DNA of 64,000 nt from Plotosus lineatus. Taxonomy: Eukaryota > Chordata > Actinopteri > Siluriformes > Plotosidae. The translations under genes and the position numbers were made by a program. Positions 1 through 9,593 of the stretch are shown one piece after another. Positions within the stretch are counted from its first letter, which is position 1, and each line of letters opens with the position of its first letter. The stretch is taken from the NCBI GenBank assembly GCA_024760905.1, contig CM045735.1, forward strand, positions 7,966,661-8,030,660, read 5' to 3'. The notes under the pieces are model-generated. The model saw only the letters and a list, made by a program, of their open reading frames with translations, had not been told where the DNA came from and searched no databases.

Positions 1-59
1 AGTGTGTGTGCCTCCCTCCTTTATTTGAAGGGTTTTAATTGGAGCTCCTGAGGCCACAT

Positions 60-963
60 GATGTGATGACATGAGCAACCTGTTAAACTGGACAGGTATG
101 GATTTGCTCCTCTCTAATATCCTGTTGAAGAAATCGGGTGTTGCAAATAAGCAAGTGGTGGATAGTCTTTCTTCATAGAAATGAATCCGATTGGCTTGAA
201 ACTTGGGTCACTGTAGTCATTGAGAAGGCTACTGGCCTAGACTTAATCCCTGCAAGAGTACTAACACAGGTTGCACCAGAATTGGCTAAGCCATTTTTGC
301 CAGACTTTCAAGCACTACTTAGTAAGTGGTATACAGTACACCAAAGCAATTGTCCATGTAATCCTTTGCCACAAAAAGAGAAGTAAACGTGACCCTAACA
401 ATTACAGGCCAGTGTCCCTTCTGAGCATTATCAGTAAGGTGATGGAAGCCCTTGTCAACAGGGCTCTGTGGAAGTACATATGCAAAAACAGACTAACATC
501 AGATAAGCAGATTGGCTTCAGAGCTGGATATTCCACTGCAGATGCCTTAACATATACAGTATAAGCCAAAACCAGCATGATGCACTGAATAAGAAGCAAG
601 AGGCAAGGCTGATAAGCCTTGATATTAGCAGGGTCATCGGAAGGGTTTGGCAGAGATTTCGTAGCCAAATTGGAAGCCCTGGGTCTAAGAGGCTGTCTTC
701 GGAAATGGATTGAAGACTATCTTAGCAATAGGGAACTGAGAGTAACTATCAACAGAACTGCTTCAAGTGCTAAACTAATTAATGCAGGTGTCCCTCAGGG
801 CTCAATCCTTGGCCCACTGCTGTTCATAATCTACATTGATGACCTGCCTGAGAAACTGAAAAACACAGCAATCCTGTATGCAGATGACTCATCAGTAATG
901 AGCATAATAAAATACAGACACCTCAGAGCACCAGCAGGCAAATCCCTAAATGAGGACTAAGCT
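60..963 (+). mobile_element. Jockey/CR1-group LINE, reverse transcriptase part
   Basis: Degenerate non-LTR reverse transcriptase. The translation is spread over several frames but carries ordered RT motifs: NNYRPVSLLSIISKVMEA near 400-460, IGFRAGYSTADA near 510-545, GVPQGSILGPLLF near 787-825 and the catalytic YADDSS near 877-895. It has stops and frameshifts and is not functional. A hAT element interrupts it at 964, and the C-terminal part resumes at 1947. Related fragments lie at 17550 (plus), 34183 (minus) and 56094 (minus). The family name is inferred from motif style; the jockey/CR1 superfamily is safer than any finer label. Confidence 0.75.
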
Positions 964-1289
964 CAGGTGTGGTGGCCGACCCACGGCTTCTGAGCCGCAT
1001 GTAGCTCTTTGCCTAGTTTCATTCGGCTCTCACGTTCATATCGAAGTTTGTGGTTTTTTAATGGACATGTTTGTTTTGCTTGAGTTCAAGATGGAATTAT
1101 TGTCAAATGCTTAGCTGCATGAGATGAAAATACTGCAAAGCTTCAGTATGCGCAAAATCATTTCAGTGAACAATTTGTGTCAAATTTGCTCTTAAAATTA
1201 AAAAAAAATGCACAGCAGAATGAAAATATGAAGATGAACATTTTTAATAGAGTGGGAGAGTTTATATTTTTGTTGTTCTTGAATGTAAT

Positions 1290-1735
1290 GGAAAGCCATT
1301 GTGCCTTATATGTCAGGCGTCATTGGCACATTTCAAAACTTCAAATCTTCAGCGCCACTTCAGCTCACTGCATGCTAACCTTGACCAGGAATTTCCTAAA
1401 GGGGCTGAGCTTCATAAGTACAAGCTGTTCACTTTGAAAAGTCAGGAAGAAAAGCAGATATGGTTTTTCCAAATATTTACGAAGTGCTCAGAGACCGTTA
1501 ACGCTTGCATCTTTTCAACCGGCTTGGAATATTACATGGGCCAAAACACCATACAATGAAGAAGAGTTCGTTGTAAAATCCCTCAGTGACGTTGTTGAAA
1601 TCTTGTCTCTTGAAAACGACAAACTAAATCGCGTGGTATCGGATGTCCAACTGTCCCGTCACACTGCTGAACACAGAATATTGAACATTAACACTGCTGT
1701 TGAATCACAGTTGCACTCTGGCCTTCAAAGATGTA
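1290..1735 (+). pseudogene. hAT transposase N-terminal remnant (BED-finger, GTF2IRD2-like)
   Basis: One frame gives a BED-type zinc finger with CLIC near the start and HFSSLH about 20 residues later. The following stretch includes FPKGAELHKYKL and KSQEEKQ, resembling the hAT-derived C-terminal domain of GTF2IRD2-type proteins. A further frame-shifted piece (about 1560-1735) continues the likeness with SRHTAEHRILNINTAVESQLHS. The DDE catalytic core and dimerisation domain are absent, so it is dead. It lies inside the hAT at 964-1938. Confidence 0.6.
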
Positions 1736-1781
1736 TTTTATCATGTTGGTGTGTGAATTTACAATAAATCTGGATGAGCAG

Positions 1782-1783
<2 letters not shown>

Positions 1784-1832
<49 letters not shown>
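1784..1832. repeat. (GT)n microsatellite
   Basis: Uninterrupted GT dinucleotide run of about 24 units inside the hAT element. Confidence 0.95.
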
Positions 1833-1836
<4 letters not shown>

Positions 1837-1946
1837 GGATGGGTGACGTTCATGTGTGCCCATGTGTATGATGTGGCTCTTTGTGGTAACACAGTAAAAA
1901 AATGTGTCTCTTGATGTCTGACTGGTTGGCCACCTCTGAATTAGCT

Positions 1947-2496
1947 GAAATCCAGAAATGGGCAAATCGCTGAAATATCCTCTTTGATTTTCCTAAATTC
2001 AAAAGTAATAATCAAAAATAAAGCTCAATAATCTGCTGCAGAATGATGCAGGCAACCACCCAGATCTCTAGTTCATGGATACCATCCGAACAGAAGTACA
2101 CGAAGTTGAACTACTGGGAATCACGATTAGGAAAGGACTCACTTGGAAACACATTGTTAAAAACATGGTATCCAATTCTGGAAGGCACCTTTGTCTACTT
2201 AGAAGAGTATCATCACCATATTTAACCCCAGACCACAGAGCCATGTCCTATAAGAGTATGGTTAGGTCATATATGGAACATGCCTCCTCAGGTTGGATGG
2301 CAGCATCACGAATCTCCCTGTCATGGTTGATGCCATTCAATGAAGGGCCCTTAAAATAATAAATCTCCCACATGAGCAACTTGAAGCCAAGCACATCCAG
2401 CCCCTCCAGCAAAGAAGAGAAATTGGTGCCCTAACACTCCTCCATCGCATGTACGATGGATGATGCTCCCGTCCCACAAGACAATACTCCCACACA

Positions 2497-2505
<9 letters not shown>
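1947..2505 (+). mobile_element. Jockey/CR1-group LINE, C-terminal part
   Basis: Continues the LINE broken at 964. Readable pieces are AEIQKWANR near 1950, VELLGITIRKGLTWKHIV near 2105-2160, LLRRVSSPYLTPDH near 2195-2235, MVRSYMEHASSGWMAAS near 2255-2310, and a final LEAKHIQPLQQRREIGALTLLHRM near 2380-2450 in fragments. These correspond to the thumb and C-terminal region following the RT palm in this clade. The end blends into a TA microsatellite. Confidence 0.65.
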
Positions 2506-2570
<65 letters not shown>

Positions 2571-2580
2571 GTATATATAT
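2502..2580. repeat. (TA)n(CA)n microsatellite
   Basis: About 25 TA units followed by about 9 CA units between the LINE 3' end and an RTE fragment. Confidence 0.95.
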
Positions 2581-2922
2581 CTTCTTTCCCTTCAGAGGTC
2601 ACCACAGCGAATCATCTGCCTCCATCTCACCCTATCCTCTGCATCTTCTTCTCTTACAACAACTACCTTCATGTCCTCCTTCACCACATCCATTAATCTC
2701 CTTTTTAGTCTTATTCTAGGCCTTCTGCCTGGTAGTTCCAACCTCAGCATCCTACTACCAATATACTAAATATCGCTCTTCTGTACATGTCCAAACCATC
2801 TCAATCTAGCCTCTCTGACTTTGTCTCCAAAACATCTTACATGTGCTGTCCCTCTGATGGACTCATTCCTGATCCTATCCATCCTCGTTACTCCCAAAGA
2901 GAACCGCAACATTTTCAGCTCT
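2581..2922 (-). mobile_element. RTE LINE, 3' end fragment
   Basis: The reverse strand encodes the end of the RTE polyprotein ([26 protein letters not shown], then the VVKEDMK region) and the characteristic 3' tail with GGGAAAGAAG. The 5' part is missing. It abuts the mariner-like element at 3028 through a TG/TA microsatellite. Confidence 0.8.
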
Positions 2923-2928
2923 GATATA

Positions 2929-2944
2929 CATATATATGTGTGTG

Positions 2945-2997
<53 letters not shown>

Positions 2998-3000
2998 AAA
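2929..3000. repeat. (TA)n/(TG)n microsatellite
   Basis: Mixed TA and TG dinucleotide run between the RTE fragment and the mariner-like element. Confidence 0.9.
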
Positions 3001-3027
3001 GATATATAAACTTTTCCATTGAATATA

Positions 3028-3747
3028 CAGTGGTACCTTGACTTATGAGTGTCTTTAATAATGAATTTTCCCTGATACAAGCTTCGATCCAACCAAAAAT
3101 CTGCCCCATCCAATGAGCAAATTTTGATTTACGAGCTCTGCTGGGGAAATAGCATTTCTGGGCCGATTAGCCTCGTATTCATCCACGTTTATTCCTTCAC
3201 GCTCCAAGAACACCTTGTGCAGTGCTTGTCAATTATTTTCTGTGACGCCCCCTCAGCGCCCTGCACGCGACGATAAATAGTGTTTATTGCACTTCATATC
3301 GTTTGCTCTGTGATTTTTCCCTACACCAGAGTGCGACAATGAGAATGCCACTACCAACGACTGTAGCATGTTCTCCAGGGTCATACGCACCCTCTACACC
3401 ATGTGTGTGTGTGTTGCACGCGCGCCTCATCTCTGTACTGTGTGTGCGTTTCTGTGTGCGGCTCATCGCTGTCCCGTGTCTGTGCACTCCTCGCCTTTTT
3501 ACCGTGTTCTCACTTATTCTTAATGACCGTATTATTAATGTTAATGTACACGTATTATTATGAAATAGTTCTTCTTTTTACATGTTTATCTTGAATATAT
3601 TAGGTGAAATATATGTGGTTGTGGCAGGTTATGTGTTTAGGAGGGGGTTGGAACAGATTAATTGGTTTTGTATTATTTCCTATGGGACATTTTGACTTAC
3701 GAGCTTCCCCTCAGAACGGATTAATTTCGTAAGTCAAGGTACCACTA
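3028..3747 (+). mobile_element. Tc1/mariner (Tigger/pogo-like) non-autonomous element
   Basis: Terminal inverted repeats are CAGTGGTACCTTGACTTA at the left and TAAGTCAAGGTACCACTA at the right, with TA dinucleotides flanking both ends, the target duplication of this superfamily. No transposase is recognisable inside. A TGTG-rich centre is expanded to long microsatellites in the other copies (19039, 32315, 39681, 54243, 61573). Copy 1 is the only one with both complete ends; in the others the right end is cut to CGTAAGTCAAG. Confidence 0.75.
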
Positions 3748-3770
3748 TATTATTGTTTCTTGAATGTATG

Positions 3771-3828
3771 ATGGCAACTGAGGCAGGAGTAACAGAGGAG
3801 ACTGTCAAATGGACAAACTGTGATGAAG
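3771..3828 (+). CDS. Putative first coding exon, unidentified gene
   Basis: A 58-bp open segment starts with ATG (MATEAGVTEETVKWTNCDE plus one base) and ends at a good splice donor, GAAG followed by GTAAGAG. The same exon with the same donor is kept at six places in the window (3771, 20074, 32249, 40284, 54177, 62192). I do not recognise the protein and see no downstream exon. It faces banf1 copy 1 tail to tail or antisense. It could instead be a chance open frame in a conserved repeat unit. Confidence 0.35.
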
Positions 3829-4099
3829 GTAAGAGCATTTCACAGGATTCATGCTTCAGTGGTTTGGTGTATCTTTTTATTCAGAAGCAAAATGCATATT
3901 TGGGGGTGGGGGTGGGGGGTTTACACAAATAATTTTCACAGTAAATGGTTGCCAGTGTTTTTCATGCTCCAAACCCGGAAGAAAAATAACTGTGAAAGAG
4001 TAAATCATTTCTAAAACCATGTTACAACATGTCAAAGAACAGGACACAAGGTTCAGGACACAAGGTTCATCCAGTGGGTTCATCCATGTCACATTCAGC

Positions 4100-4690
4100 A
4101 TTTACTGCACAGTATAATTTATTCCATCTTTATTAAGGCATTTCGAATCAAACAAACAGAGCACTGGAAGCTTAAAATCCAATCAGCTGTTCAACTGAAC
4201 ATTTATTTCAAAATCATCTTTTTAAAAACTATCCTTCATGTAAATAAACATCAACATTGAATTAAAACACACAGATGAGAAGGAAACAAACATGTAGTCA
4301 GTACGAGGTCTTAAAAGGATGCTGTGTATTCCGAGAAGAGTCCCAGGAAGGAGCAGATTTTTTTTTTTTTTAACGTTCAGTACAAATCGAAACAGCTTAC
4401 ATGGATGGTGTGAACAGCATGATGTAGAATTGCGGTTGTGTGACTGCGGTGGAAAACACTCAAATGTTGGCACAAATTAATCTGTGTGTATGTTCCAATA
4501 CATAAAAACACACAAGATAATCAATATATGAAAGTCCTACTCACATTGTAGTGCTAAAGCTGTGCCGGCTACTGATGTATCTTTTGAAAAGGGAAATCCA
4601 TTAAAAAACCCCAAAACAAACAAAACACCAAAACAAACAAAAAAAAAAACAAAAACAAAAAAACCACAAACCTAACAGCAAAAAAACTAA
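4100..4690 (-). other. banf1 copy 1 presumed 3' untranslated region
   Basis: Lies just past the banf1 stop codon on the minus strand. Several AATAAA signals occur on that strand (plus-strand tttatt at 4202-4207, 4129-4134 and 4118-4123). The exact cleavage site cannot be told. The other banf1 copies have SINE tails or the retrovirus inserted in the corresponding stretch; copy 1 has the empty retroviral site at 4200/4201. Confidence 0.5.
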
Positions 4691-7483
4691 TTACAGGAAC
4701 GAGTCACACCATTCTCGCAAGCAGCTATAACAGTCGCCTTGTTGTTTGGAATTTGCACCACAGGTATCCTTTATCCACTCGCGAAACAGCTCTTCATCCT
4801 TCTTCAGCACCAGGAACTGACCGAGAACGACATACGCCTGTGAGAACAAAGTGAAAGAGGCAATTTATTATCCACTTACTTACAAATAACAACACTTCCA
4901 ATAGCTGCTCATATCTACAGACTACACATCTTGTATTGTAACCATCTCAGCCTTTGGCATACCAGATCTCCCACAATCAGATTGCACTGGTTTCGGTGAT
5001 GTTTATACAAAAAGTCTCAGATTTCCGTTTCTTATCCGAAAAAAAAGTGTCTAGGACGACTTTGGCCATTCTGGCAGATTTTGGGTGAGGTCTTTTGCAA
5101 AAATATGGGTGGAGGAGATGCCTGGGATGACAGATGTCCATCATCCGCAATGCATACGTTATCAAAGCATTCATGTCTAACAGCTGTAACTGTGACGCGG
5201 ACGTGGCAGTTGCTGTCCCATGAAGATGTTTTCCAGCCCGGAAATCTAGAAAGTAACGGATTTATACGCCTCACGGTTGCCTTCTCGGTTGCAACAGTTG
5301 AACTGATCCGGCGCTTGACCCACGGTGCTTTTCAGCAAGTCCAAACGTTCCATGAATGGAATGCACACACATTTTTTAATGATGCTCACTGGCTCTCACA
5401 TACTTGCATATGACAGACCTTTTTGGAACATTTGAAGGACAGACAACCCCAGAAGACAAACATAACAAATAAATGTATAAATAAATAGCTTAAAGGAGGC
5501 GCAAACAGTCAACTGTGAGCAGCACCAAGTTTGCAATGTACAAATTCAGAACAATTTCATAGCTGCCAATTAGTTTGTTTAAAAAAAAAAAAAAAAAAAA
5601 AAAAGTACTTCATACGTTTTCTTGCGTCCGAGTACGGAAAGTACGTTTTTGGGTCGGATAATAAGTGTTCGAATAATAATGCCAGCTATGTCATGAAAAA
5701 TAAACAAACCATAAACTTTCGCTACAAAGAATGCGAATAAGAAAATGTACAAGCAGAACTCAGAGTACCGTCCATTGCCAAATTTAGCGACTGTGCATTT
5801 GTATGGACACTGTTTATGCCAGAAGTCGGGCCATGAACAAGCACACATCTGTGAAGTAGTCGAGAGTGGATCTGCAGTGATGGAGAAGTTTCTTTCTTCG
5901 TATGGTTCTTCAAAACCTAAAACCTGAACAGACTTTCTCGTCCAAATATTCGGAAGGATTTCCTGTCATTTTTTGTCAAAAGTTTCAGCGAAACATGCCT
6001 TTTGCAAACCTTGCCAGTGTGATTTTGTGATTTTTCATGGAGGCCGTTCGGACATTGTGCAGCACTGTAAGAGCAAGGTGCATCAAAGGGCTTTACAATC
6101 TGAATCGGAGGTAGGACGTGATCAAACTTGGTTAATTTCTTTCACATCAAAGACAGAAAATACCAATACTATCAAAGCTGAATGTTTGTTTGCAGTCTTT
6201 GGACCACATGGGTAAACTGCTACAGGCAGCATTTCCAAATTCAGAAGAAGTGAAACAGTTTCATGCTGGATTTTCAATCAGGTGAGGAAGAATAAGACAG
6301 ACTACAGGGGATCACGATCAGATGGCATGCTGTCTGCCCTACTTCAAAAATCAAGAAAAACACCGGGTATGAACAAACATTCACTGCCTCCTTCCTGAAG
6401 GCAACAAAGGCTGCTACAAAGTAAACAGTCAAAAAGCATCAGTGAGAATGATAATAGCTTGGCTTTGACATTTTTTTTTTAAGTTTTTTTTTTTCAAGTG
6501 ATGGGATGTCGACACTATGGAGTTAGGATTGCTTTGTGGTGAGTAAAAATGCTTAGTACTAGGAAACTATCCTTTACCGTTTGTTGCATTTCATGTGAAT
6601 CACCTTAAAATGGGTGTCAAACTCATGCCACAAAGAGCCATGTGGCTGCAGGTTTTTCTTTCAACCAAGTAGCAGCACATCTGACTTGGTTCATTTGATT
6701 AACTGGTCAATCTGTATTCTCTGTACAGAGGCGAAACAATCAACTGCCTGAAGACTCAAATCAGTCAATTAAATGAGCCAAGTCAGGTGTGCTGCTGCTT
6801 TGTTGAAACAAAAACCTGCAGCCACACGGCCCTTTGTGGGATGAGTTTGACACTCCTGCCTTAAAACATGTTGATATATTGATTTGGTGCATTTTGACAG
6901 GCTGCTAGAGCAGAGTCTGTTTTATGGCTTGGAAAAGTTTGCAGCTATGCAATTTTAACCAGCTGATGGTGTTTTGACTCAATTTATACGCATTTATGGG
7001 TGCTGTACCTTTAATCATCTACTACAGCATCTCTCACACTACTTCCAGCTCTAACAAATTCAAGCCTTTTTTGTTATACATCCACGTTATCAGCACACAA
7101 ACTAGCCACAGAGCATAAAGACCTTTAGAAATAAGGTGGTCAGAAACACCCTGAGGTGGAATCGTCTCCATACAGTTAAATTACAGATGAGCATGAAGTA
7201 GTCTTTCCATAGAAGGATCAATTTTAAAACATCCAAAATCACCTGTGAATCTACTGATTCTGTTTCATTTCCATGTTATTTACTTGTTATAAATCCAGTC
7301 TGTGTATTATGAAGTAAGAGGCCACACACTCCGTGTGACTAAACAACATTTGTTCACCTTATCGAAGCCTTTCTCCTCCAGTCTCCTTCCGAGCACTTCT
7401 CCGATCCCAGCAAGTGCCATCACTGGCTTCTCGCCCATGGGCTCCGCCACGAACTCCTTATGTTTTTGTGATGTCGATGACAT
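4691..7483 (-). CDS. banf1: Barrier-to-autointegration factor, copy 1 (two coding exons)
   Basis: Coding exon 1 is 7483-7358 (42 codons, starting [11 protein letters not shown]) and coding exon 2 is 4837-4691 (48 codons plus stop). The joined protein has 90 residues; vertebrate BAF has 89-90. Splice sites are canonical: donor GATAAG|GTGAAC at 7357, acceptor TCTCACAG|GCG at 4838, and an upstream acceptor TTTGTAG at 7524, so the 5' exon at about 9387-9460 is spliced to 7523. The helix-hairpin-helix GIGEVLG (residues 26-32) and the C-terminal CLREWCDSF are intact. In the known family BAF is a small homodimer that bridges double-stranded DNA, binds LEM-domain proteins and lamin, and helps rebuild the nuclear envelope. 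The intron at 4838-7357 carries a hAT-like remnant and a MITE. This is the only copy with every signal intact. Confidence 0.93.
5745..6300 (+). pseudogene. hAT-like zinc-finger transposase remnant in banf1 copy 1 intron
   Basis: Broken plus-strand frames carry [14 protein letters not shown], then [21 protein letters not shown] with a following KSKVH, the C-x2-C...H-x4-H finger of hAT-type transposases, then KAECLFAVF and [12 protein letters not shown], which in such proteins follow the finger. No catalytic domain is seen. It is antisense to banf1. Copies 2, 3 and 5 lack the part equivalent to 5990-6525; copy 4 keeps it. Confidence 0.55.
6611..6858. mobile_element. hAT-type MITE with very long inverted repeats
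   Basis: A 248-bp element whose two halves are nearly complete inverse copies (GGTGTCAAACTCATGCCACA at the left against TGTGGGATGAGTTTGACACT at the right). It is flanked by the 8-bp duplication CCTTAAAA (6603-6610 and 6859-6866), typical of hAT. No coding capacity. Copies at 25559, 30003 and 51928 sit at the same site in the other banf1 copies. Confidence 0.85.
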
Positions 7484-7583
7484 TGCTGTTGTTCTTCCAA
7501 TTCCCCTTTCAAAAGATACTGCACTACAAAGACAGAGGGAAACAAACAACAGCATTGCATTTACATTCCTGTAGTGCATCTGG

Positions 7584-9386
7584 ATCGTACTTCAGTGTCG
7601 TATACTATGAGACGACACTGAAGGACAAGGCTACGATGTATGAATTGATAATCGTGCCATTCGAGTACATCATTGCAGAAAGATTTCAGTCAAAAAAAAA
7701 ATTTGATTAAAAAGGATCCTTGCCCTGTCTGTACGAGATGAGACCAGGACCATTAGCATTTTGCGTAAGAAGTGTGGTGTGGTATTAATAACACACAGCA
7801 TGTTGACTTGCATAACCATTTTAAGCGCATTCACACTACAAGCCCACAAGAGCCAGACTTCAAACGTAACACTGATTCATTGTTCATGATCTGAACTGCA
7901 GACATACTCAGTTTAACTAAACACCCAAAGGACTTCAATTTGTATAACCATCCAGACTACTTTTTGGAATGTAAACAATTTCTCATTAACCCCATATTAA
8001 CCCCCCAACTTAGACCGTGACTGACTGATGCTCATTATAAGACATGCTGTACGTTTAAAAGCAAAATGAAATGCTGAAAATCAAGCTTGACACACTGTGT
8101 CCATTGTTGGGCACATTCTTCCTGTCATTGCAGACGCCCTGCCCAGTATTAATCTGACTGCTTTGACAGTTTTACACTAAACTGGCCTTGAGCAGGCCAC
8201 TATATTCAAATTTAACTTGAACTAACCCTCTGGTTACTCGCCAACTATAGAAAATCTGCCAGTTCCGTTCTAACTTCTCTTATATTAATCAGCAAAAAAA
8301 AAAAAAAAAAAAAAAAACTCTGAATCGAGTTTACTTAGACTGAGACCAAGATTAAGTCAAATATAAATCAAGGATGAATAATATTGTACAATTTCATAAA
8401 TGTATAATAATTTCACCAGTGAACCAACCAAACGTTTATAAATCAATAACTGAATATGATTAATAAATCCGAACATGTTGGAAGTGATTTCAAGAGACTT
8501 TACCCCATTAACAATAACAAACTACACCTACAATAAAAATATGAACTCATCCACACGTGGGTCGGTTCTCATCATAAAGATTCGACTCAAAAGATCCGAA
8601 CACCATATTACTGAATATTTTGTCATTAATTCTGGTCTTTTCTCATTGATAATGAGATAACAAACACCATTTATTCAAAAAGACATAAAACAATAAGATA
8701 AATATAGTATAAATCCCCCTTGATCTCCAAATGTACAACTTTTAAAATGTGATTAATAATTTACTGCTAAAAATAACAACATTACACATTGACAACTGAT
8801 CCAGTCAAATGATTCACTCACTTATGACCTAAAATTGACAGACATTTTATTTGCTTGAAATCATGCAAATCGACTGGAGTTCACTGATTGTCAGCAGAAC
8901 TATTTTAGACATTTTCCTGAGGCGAGAACACACAACTGGATATGAATGAAACCGAAACTTTTTCTGAGGAATATGAAAGTGAAGTGAGCAGGTATTAACT
9001 GTCAAATTAACTAACCGTTCAAAATGTCAAAATATAAAATCAAAAGTTGATATTTAACACGCAGAGCTCGCAAAATTAACCTTATAAAACTGAAGTAAAA
9101 TGGATAAATTTTCATTTTATATATCGAAACTGACTGGCGCTAATGCTAACTAAGATCATGCTACTTAGCACATTAGCTTCTTAAAAACACCAACTGAGTT
9201 TTACTTCGCTCTAAACTAATTATTTATCCCACCTCAGGCATGAGATACATTTTAAAGAATATGCATATATGTATATGTGTATGTATATATATATACATAT
9301 AAACATTTTGTGAATTTTTTTTGGAATAAAATAAAGACATTAATTACCTAGCTGGTGAAAATTTCTAGCTGCTACAACACGCTCAC
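7584..9386 (-). other. banf1 copy 1 first intron
   Basis: Spans the gap between the coding start exon and the 5' exon. It is AT-rich, has a poly(A) run at about 8294-8317 and a TATA-type microsatellite near 9265-9300, and no reading frame I can recognise. It is conserved in copy 2 (26211-28175) and, inverted, in copies 3 and 5. Confidence 0.6.
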
Positions 9387-9475
9387 CTGAACTGGAAGCT
9401 CACCAATGACGTCACAAGCATTCAAAACTCGACTTCCCGATCCCGCCTTTAACGATTGTATTTCCGTTTCCTGTT
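9387..9475 (-). promoter_or_regulatory. banf1: banf1 copy 1 promoter and non-coding first exon
   Basis: On the minus strand a GGCGGG box is followed by a perfect CRE palindrome TGACGTCA (9407-9414) directly joined to an inverted CCAAT (ATTGG), and then by a splice donor, TTCAG|GTGAGC, with the exon ending at 9387. A CREB/ATF plus NF-Y type housekeeping promoter is inferred. The transcription start is not determined. The same arrangement is kept intact at 17190-17268 and decayed at 28176 and 50137. Confidence 0.65.
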
Positions 9476-9593
9476 TCGGATTTCTGTCGTTTTTCCCCTC
9501 CAGATTGTTTGCCACCTAGTGGCCAGTGCCAAAATTGCACTTTTTTCCCCTTCAATTTTCTTGTCATGTTACGTACTGTACTGTACTTGCTTT

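Larger units (their letters stand above)
964..1938 (+). mobile_element. hAT DNA transposon nested in the LINE
   Basis: The ends are visible. The left end starts CAGGTGTGG and the right end reads GGCCACCTCTG, its imperfect inverse; copies at 18172 start CAGGTGTGGCCAACC, a better match. Eight-base flanks actaagct (956-963) and aattagct (1939-1946) are a slightly diverged target duplication, as expected for hAT elements. LINE coding sequence is continuous across the insertion. The interior holds a transposase remnant (about 1290-1735) and a GT microsatellite (1784-1832). At 975 bp it is shorter than an autonomous hAT, so it is a deleted derivative. Confidence 0.75.
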
